DNA of 64,000 bases from Pectinophora gossypiella (lineage: Eukaryota; Arthropoda; Insecta; Lepidoptera; Gelechiidae), in the NCBI RefSeq assembly GCF_024362695.1, contig NC_065404.1:8968604-9032603 (forward strand), read 5' to 3'. The notes under the pieces were generated by a model. That model worked only from the letters and a program-made list of their open reading frames with translations. It was not told the origin of the DNA and ran no database searches. Numbering within the stretch: the stretch's first letter is position 1; every line of letters begins with the position of its first letter. Below are positions 51,201 to 60,200 of this stretch, one piece after another. A program made the position numbers and the translations under genes.

Positions 51201-54200
51201 TATACAGGTTAGCATGGATATTTCCGCCCCCCTGTCTAATTCCGAAGGTGTTAGCACATTTGAACCAGGCGATAGGCAAATACATAATAGTTGCTCCCCG
51301 TTGGGAAAAGGTGTTCTGGAGAGCGGATCTCCAAGCTCGTTCGCTGCAACTTCCACTGCTAATTCACAACCTACACCAAGTACTGATAGATACAAAAACG
51401 AACTGTCCTCCGCCACAGGTGAGCCAGTTACATTTAGAAGTGTGGTTGATACAGGGTGGTCGTCACTGTTAAGTGCATGGAATCGGGAACAAGTAGAACT
51501 TCTCGATCGGAGTTGGAGAAAATCGACTCTAGGTTCCTACAAGCCCGCTTGGCAGAGATGGTGTAAATGGTCTAGAGAAAATAACGTGAGTGTCGATAAT
51601 CCTTCTCCTCAGGATTTGGGTCGTTTTCTAACAGATTTGTTTTTGAAAGTGAATTTATCTTACAGCTCGATCTGCCTCCATAAATCTGTAGTTTCCACTT
51701 TTTGTAAACCAGTAGCAGGTGATCCACTTAGCTCACATGTCATAGTTAGACAAACTTTGAAAGGAATAGCTTTGCAACAACCACCAAAACACAAGCCACC
51801 TGTATGGGATGTAAATACTCTGGCCTCTTACCTAGCAATGCATGACCCATGTAGCGATTCTTTATTTGAGGTGTCGAAGCGAACAGCTATATTACTTTTG
51901 TTGTGCTCCGGTCGACGGATTCACGACTTGACTCTTTTACGAATGGATCGTAATAGTTTGATTTTTGAAGAAGATTCTATCGTTTTATGGCCAGAATACG
52001 GCTCAAAGACGGACTCTAAGTCGTATAGGCAATCTGGTTGGCGCTTACTTAAATGTGAGTCTAATCCAAATATTTGTCCCGTCCTATGGGTTAGGAAATT
52101 ACTGGCTTGTACTTCATCTCGTCGAGAAGACATTAAAAGTTTATTTGTTAGTGTATGTGGTCCACCAAAACCGGCTTCCCGTTCTATCATAGGTGGGTGG
52201 ATCAGAAGGGCTTTGCAGGACGCAGGGATTCACTGTAGCCCAGGAAGCGTGCGGTCAGCGGTCGCTTCTTCTAGTTGGCTAGATAACACTCCCATTGATC
52301 AGATTCTAGCCAGAGGTAATTGGCAATCGGCCGGTACCTTTCATAAGTATTATAAAAAAGAAGTTACCACATCGACTTCTCGTGGTTCTTCTCATTCTCT
52401 ATCTAATTTATTTCAAGTAGTTTAGTTTGATTCTTTTTGATTTCTTTATATAAATACTTGCTTTTTATATTATAAAATATTTTGTGTTCTCCTGATTTCT
52501 TAGTGAATACTGACCGTAGTGTTATAATTTGTGATTTAACAAATTGATATTGATTGATCCAGCAGCCGATACCAAACACTTCTCAATTGTCAATAGACTT
52601 GGAGTAAGGCACAGGGAGCTTAATATACCAATTTTACCTACCAATAAAATTGTTATTAAGCGTACTTCCCTTACTCCAAGTCTATTTGTATAGCTGTCTG
52701 CTGTACACCTAATTACAATTTCTTTTCAGTATGTAATAGGTTTGTTGTAAACCGACGTGATCGTACTTGCATACATATTTATCACGATCGGGTCGGTAAC
52801 AAGCCAATTGATTCGCAATGAAGAAAATGGCGGACTCGCGCGACGTCGCCTGATATTTGGAGCGAAGTTGGCGCAATCCGCATTTGCTGGCTGCTGGTTG
52901 GCTATATTCACGTGGTTGAAAATGTGTCAGGAGATGGAAAGTATGGCTACGTGGGGTAAGAAGTTCGCTTTTGTCTCGAAAGATGTCGCCTCTCTCAATT
53001 GTCAATAGACTTGGAGTAAGGGAAGTACGCTTAATAACAATTTTATTGGTAGGTAAAATTGGTATATTTTGTACATATACGTCATTGGTGCATTGTATGC
53101 GAAAGTACTGATCGAACGTGTGATGAAAGAGACAGAGGAACGTACTAGCGGGATTTACAAGAGGTATCGGATGCGTGGATCTGGTCGAAGAACTTGATCA
53201 TCACCATACAAATTGTTGATCAAGTTCTTCACGCACCATCTGCGAAGGATCTTCAGTACATGGTAACTCTAATGGTAGAAGAATAACAAAAGTTTTGGTG
53301 ATGGACAGAGAAGAAAATGTGTCTGAATGTAGAATTACTATTGGGAATGTAAAGGTTGAACAAGGGAATGAATTTGTGTATTTGGGTACTATGTTTACAA
53401 GGGATGGTAAATGTATAGAATGGAGAGTAAAATTGAGTAACTCAATGAATGGGGCAATGCATACAGTTGTTAGTAGCCAATGTACCTCGCAAGATGCCAG
53501 GATTGTTGCTTATAATGCAGTACTTGTCCCTACGCTGAAAGAAAGACCTAGAAGGACGTACATTGACCAAATTAAAGATGTTCTTAGAAAAGGTTTAATA
53601 CAATCTACTGTGAACCGGCGTGCGTGTATGAAACGATTGACGAATGTGGAGGAAGCAAGAGAAGTGTGTCAGGATCGAAGCAAATTAAATTCCATAGTCT
53701 CTGCTTACCCCGGTGGGAAATAGTCGGCAGTTTATATATATGTCTATGATACTTACTGGATGGGTGGTATAGGTGATGATAGTCGGTGCGCGTGAGTGCT
53801 ACGTTAGGGGGTGTGGCTGACACGAGCGCGTTAATGGTCGACCCCAGGTCCTGTTGTGACTGGTCTGCAGCCTGCAAACGACAAAATAACACAATTTTAA
53901 TCCAAGCAAGGATTACGAGTATATAAAACACTGGAATAAATACATGGTCTACCGTTAACGGTGTATACCGTGTTACGTATTAGTGCAAATCATCTATCAA
54001 GGCATTTTATTATATAAAAGGCAAATTTCAGTTTAACTCATATTGAAAGGAGATCATCGGATTTCGGCCCAGAAGTCAAAGTGCCGGCCAAAAAATAATT
54101 TTGCTATATTCCGTTAGATATTATCCACCTGAGCATTTATTACTATGGCACCAAAGCTGTAGGGTCAATATCTTCGGTTTTATTCGAATTCAAAAAACTG

Positions 54201-57200
54201 TATTTTTCATACATTTTTGGTCAAAATGTAAAGTGCCGGCCAAGTAACAATAATGGTATATATCCTTAGAACTTATCCGTCTGAGCATTTATTACTATGG
54301 CACCAAAGCTGTAGGGTCAATATTTTCGGTTTTATTCGAATTAAAAAAACATGAATTTTCATACATTTTTGGTGAAAATGTGAAGTGCTGGCCAAGAAAC
54401 AATATTGGTATAATCCATTATAACTTATCCGTTTGACCTTTTATTATTATGGCACCAAACGTCTATGACCATTATTTTGACTTTTGTTGGACTTTACGTT
54501 ATAGTTTCTGTGTGAAAAGTGCCGGTCAGCAAAGAACACATGTCAAAGCTATCGAGAAGATACCTGTAAACATTATTCACTATGACAAAAATGTGTATGA
54601 CCATTAGTTTGGCTTTTGTTAGATTTAAAAAAAACTTGATTTTTGATTCATTTTGTAAAAAAATATAATATAACAGGCACGTTATGTATAGGATCGTCAA
54701 AATGTTTATTACTATGGAATTAAACGTCTATGACCACTATTTTGGACTTGATTCGATTTTTCAAAAATCTGGTGTTTTCATAGATAAGTACCTACACTTT
54801 GGCGAAAAAAGTTTTTATTTGGTAATAATGGAACTATCTTGCTAAAGGCGTAATATAGTCGTCTTTTTGACACATTTTTATAAATTAAAAATAAGTTTGC
54901 GTTTACGCTTTAGAAGCTACTTTTTTTTAAGAAAAGTGTGCATACAAGGAAAATACAGTGGGGTGATAGAGGTACTACGTTATCGGCCGAGTAGCACCAG
55001 GACATTGTGATCGGCATACATGCAAAGTACAACTGCCCGACTCCTGTCTTCCCTAACTACTTCAGACGTCATGCCAAAATACGAGTTTCGTCACTAGATG
55101 GCAAGCTTATCTTTGGAGGGTGGTAACCATCTACGGTCATAATAATTCAACCTAAACTTAGGCCGTAACGTTGAGTGGAATGCAAAAACTACAGCCAACG
55201 TTATATCTAAAATCAGATGGTATTAATATAGAAGTTCACCTATCAACACACAAAACAAAAACACAAAGTATTTATCTGACTAATAACTAGTCATTGGGAA
55301 AGCTCTGCTTGTTGTCATTGTTAAAATGTATAAAAAAAATAAAGATTTTAAAAAAGTCCAATAAAAGCCAAAGTCAAAATAATGGTCAAAAATGTTTTGC
55401 GCCAGATTATTAAATGTTCAAAGTTGTATTAAGGGTCCTTTGTAATCCGCCGTATCGCAATTTTTGCCCAAAGCACTTTATTTTTAAACAAAATAAATAA
55501 GAAATCAAGATTTTCAAAATAAAATAAAAGCCAAACTAATGATCGTACACGTTTGGTGCTATAGAAAAAAATGTTAATAGGCATCTACTCGATCCCGTCT
55601 ACATGGTATTTTTGCTGGTCGGCACTTTTCACATTTGAACTAAAACGTAAATTCCAATAAAAGTCAAAATAATGGTCATAGATGTTTGGTGTCATATAAA
55701 AAAATATTGAGAAGCAACTATTAGACGGATTCGACGTATTCTTTTCGATTGCCGGCATTTTTATATATTAACCAAAACGGAAAGTCCAATAAACGTCAAA
55801 ATAATGGTCATAGAAGTTTGGCGCCATACTAATAAATGTTCTAACGGTCCTTTGTAATACGCCTGTATCCCCTTTTTCCAAACGGACATAATATTTTTTT
55901 TTTACAAAATGTATGAAAAATCGTCATTTTTAAAATCCAATTAAAGCCAAACTAATGGTCATACACGTTTGGTGTCATAGTAAAAAATGATCAGAGCAAT
56001 CTACTCGAAAGGTTCGACACATTTTTTTTCTCTGGCCGGCACTTTCAAATTTGGGCCGGCCAAAGTATGGAGAGCCGATGATCTCCTTTTGATTTGCGAA
56101 ATGGCATGTTCTCTTCTCTCAAGTGGTTAACGTGACATGTGGCAAACCTACAAAGAGTCGTGTGAAAAAATAATGTGTAGGGTACCTCAGGCGAGACGAG
56201 CATCTGCTGCGAGCGCTGCATCTGCAGCAGGCGCGCGCGCTGCTGCTCGGCGGCCAGCGCGCGCGCGCGCGCCACCTCGCCGCCCGCCGCGCCGCCGCCC
56301 GCGCCGCCCACCACGTAGCCCGCGCCGCCCGCGCCCACGCTCGCGCCCGCGCCCATGCTGCACGTGCCCTGCGGCCCACACACGTGGTCAGCATGCGTCA
56401 TTGTGTGGGTTTATAACGCGGCTTACGCACCTCTTCAACCCTGGTGTCAGGGTTATTATTGAACCACCAAAGGCCCCTGACATGACTCATGACTACGTGC
56501 TTACATCAGTAAAGTAGTTCTCTAACTCACGTCAGTATGTGAAGCGCCCGTATTAAGACATTTCTGACTGGACCGCTACATCGATTTACCCGCCATTAAC
56601 GCAAGTGCTGGTTGTGATAGCGCGATACTAAATACGCAATGAGTGACGTGGAAAGTTTTATAATTACGATTGTTGATTCAGTAAAACGTTCCGTTTTGTG
56701 CTTATTTCGGACCTACTCTAGAATAAGAAGTTCGTGGGTAAAACAGATCCTAAGATAATAAAATATTCCTTATTAAAGAAGAACAAAAAGTATATGAAGA
56801 AAAAGATGAATAATAAGACAGTGTGTACTGCGGAATGTAATTATCGATAACGTTCAGTTTAGATTTCGTTTTTGAAGTACAGTCTTTTATTAGTATCTAA
56901 ATAAAACATTGTAGAGAGTAAACAAAACTCACCTGGCTTTGAACAGCATACACGGGTGGGGCGCCTGGACTCGACGACACCGGGCTCTTGGTGACCGTCT
57001 CGCACTGCATTAGACTTTGTCGTATCGCATTTATCATGGCATGCTTCTCCTTTACGCCCTGAAAATATCAACCAGTCACCAAATTGTTCATATAAAAATT
57101 GAGCTTCGAAACTTAAATATTTAAGGTGCAAATAAATAGTGAAACAGATGGACTTTTCACGAATTAACTTTGAAAATTGTAAAGTGACATTGCACATAGT

Positions 57201-60200
57201 CCAGCCGAAAGGAAAATGCCACAATCCCTGTAAACTTTAATGTCTTATCAAACTTTATAATCTCCAAATATTACGCATGCACTCTAAATAAACCAAACAC
57301 ATTTGAAGGATTCAGAGATAGTTATTTACAAGGAAAAATACTTTACTTTTTTAATATCTATATTTAATTGGGAATGGATAAAAACAAAACGCGTTCAGAT
57401 ATTTATCTTTCTCCATGCCATGTCGTCCTCACAATAGACTGAGAGATTGTGTCCTGTCTAACATCACGGGCCATACATATACATATAGTCGACAGGTCGA
57501 TAGGCTTGACACCATATTATGTTCATCATATCCATCGTAGAACTTTGTATCCAAAGTGGCGGCTTGTTCTGATTACTTGTGGTACTGTACATCTCATTAG
57601 TGTTAAGTAAATTGCTTAGAAATACTAACCGCATAATCCGGCCTGAGCTGTCGGTTGTTCTCCAGTTCGCCGAGGACATTGACCTCGGGCGCAGGCCGGT
57701 CCGCGTCGGGCATGTTGTCGATCACCTCGTCTAGTATGTCCGACAGGTCTTGGTCGTTCGGGGCCTCCGGGTCGCCGCCCGCCGGCCCGGCCGGTGCTCG
57801 CGCGGCGCCGCCACTGTATAGGAAAGCATACATAAGTATTTATTACAGTTTTATAATCGGCGCGTATAAAAAGCAAAAGCTGCTTATCTTCAAGGGCATG
57901 GCCTAAAAACCGACTGAGTGATTGTGCCCCTTCTAAAACGATAGACTGGTCACCTGTAACTATACGGATCATCATATCCATCCTAATACTTCACACACAC
58001 GCCTGATTTATAGATTATATTGTTAATTTCTGTTTATCAGATAACAATATTTTAAACAATAATCTGCTTTTATAAAACGTAACCATCAGGCATATGGCGC
58101 ACTCTGGTGCCAAAATACCGCTAGAATAAGCGGAAAAAATTGCAGTAACAAAAATGTTCCAATGTTGTGCAATGGACTAGTCATAAAACAAGGTCAAGGT
58201 TTATTACTTCGGAATATCGCGGTGACACGCGGCGCACCGCGACGCGACTATTACGAATTGCCAGGCTTTTTAATAGTTTGAATATTTATTTAGATAAATA
58301 ATCTGGGGAAATCCCCACCAACTTAGGCCACATCTTCACGTATTGAATCATACTGCATGATCCCATTGCTGGGTCAAGGCTTCCACTTGACTCTTCAATT
58401 TCCTCGACCTTGCGCGATCTCCGGTCTCTCCGACCTGAATAAGTGTTAAGGTCGTCACTATTTTTAATAAAAAAGTGTACTGACGGCGGCTGCGCATTGT
58501 AGACGTGATGCGGCGCCGTGTTGGCGTAGATCATGTGCGGCGGGTGCGCGGCGGGGTGCGGGTGCGGGTAGGGCTGGCGCGCGCCGCCCTGCAGCACCAT
58601 CTGCAGGTGGCTCTGAGGCGCGTGCTCGCCGCCGCCGGGGGACGTCACCGAGGCGCCGCCGCCGTTCACGTTCACGCCACTCGCGCGGCTGCTGCGGGAC
58701 ACAGAACATTGTCATTCACAGAACAATTGGACGGACAAAAACTCACGCAACTCACGGGGATGCAAGAAACTCTGAAGGGTATATTTTGGTTTTCATTGTT
58801 CCTCATTACTTTTGAGCTTTTTGAGGTAACATAGGTGAGTCTAAAATGCGAAATACGGAAATATTTCAAGCTGTTCTGCAATTCAGAAGGTAGCTTTTAT
58901 TGCCACAAATATTGGCTTCTTGTAAAATTCTTAGAAATACTTACTGTTGTCCAGTGAGCATTGAAGACAGAGTGGAGGGGTGATGCCTCTGCTGATGCTG
59001 CATCTGTTGGTGTTGGTGCGGGGGGTGTTGCTGGTGCTGCGGATGCTGCTGGTGTTGCGGGTGCTGCGGATGCGGGTGCTGCGGGTGCGGCGCGTGGTGC
59101 GGCAGCGCGGCGGGCGGCGGAGGGCGCGGGCGCGGCGCGGGCCCGTACTGCGCGCGCAGCACGGGGTTGGTCTGCGGCGGCGGCGTCGGCGGCACCGTCT
59201 GCTGCCGCGCCAGTAGCGCCACTAAGATCTGGTTTTTCTGGCACAGCGGACTCATGCCGGCGCTGCTCGTGGACGGGCTCACGGCCGTCGATGATGGCGC
59301 TGATGACGCCACCGAGATCGCGCTCGATGTCACCTGGAGATATACAAAATGTTATAGCTTGCATAAAATAACGGTTTTCTATTATTAGGCCTGTCTGACC
59401 ATATAATATGTATTTTTAGTTTAACTAATAACCATAGAAGCACAGAAGAGTACGACAAAACCTAAACCTCACCTGTTGGTTTTCAGGGGTAGCTCGTTTG
59501 ATCCCGGCCGCTCCCTTGTTCTCATCCATTTTGCGTTTCATGCCGGCGTTAGCCATGCGATCGAGGTAGTTGTCGCCGTGGTCCTGCGAGCGGTGCGCGT
59601 TAGGCCCGTTACTGCTAGACAATAGCTGGGACAGAAGCGCACTCGGCTGCGAGGTGCCACAGTTCTCCGAATTTCTCCTGTTCTCGTCACCATCTTCGTC
59701 CGACTTTTTTAATATCTAAAATTAACAAATACGTGATTAATAGAATAAAAAGAGAAAGTTCTGTAATATTATTATATTGTTGCTACTAAATTAATTATAG
59801 CTGTTGTTTCTCCGAACATTAAATAAATAAATAAATATTCATTAATTTCGTTTCGGTTCGAAAGCTAAAACTTACTTTCAATAAAACATCGGAGCTGTTA
59901 TGGTGCGGCTGCTGCATGTGTTGTCCATGCTGAGTATGCGAGGTATGCGGCGGATGTGGAGGATGCGGCGGATGCGGCGGGTGGGGCGGCGGGCGCGCAT
60001 GTGCCTGCGCAGAGTGCAGCGGGGACAGCGCCGCGGCCGGCGTGTGCGGCGTGTGAGGAGTGTGAGGAGTGTGCGGCGTGTGCGGGGTGTGCGGCGTGTG
60101 CGGCGCCGACGTCTCGCTCGACGTCGCCTCCTCGTCCTCCTGCTTCAGCAAGTCCTTCAGAATGGTGCTCGAGTTGGAAGATGAGTCGCCAGTGCTGAGC

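Larger units (their letters stand above)
48030..53066 (+). mobile_element. DIRS-type tyrosine-recombinase retrotransposon, apparently intact
   Basis: It carries the DIRS hallmarks: inverted terminal repeats at 48047-48252 and 52816-53021 that read as 206 bp of identity, distinct outer ends, and an internal complementary region at 52581-52690. That region holds the reverse complement of the left outer end joined to that of the right outer end. It encodes a gag-like protein, RT plus RNase H with a DIRS-type C-terminal domain, and a tyrosine recombinase in an overlapping frame. It lies in a tai intron, antisense to tai. The long frames are unbroken. No target duplication is seen, as expected for recombinase-mediated insertion. 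Confidence 0.92.

Noticed and set aside
54046..56089. Regularly spaced repeats resembling a CRISPR-like array
   Set aside because: Eukaryotic context, diverging 152-bp units, two orientations and inverted ends fit a foldback transposon.
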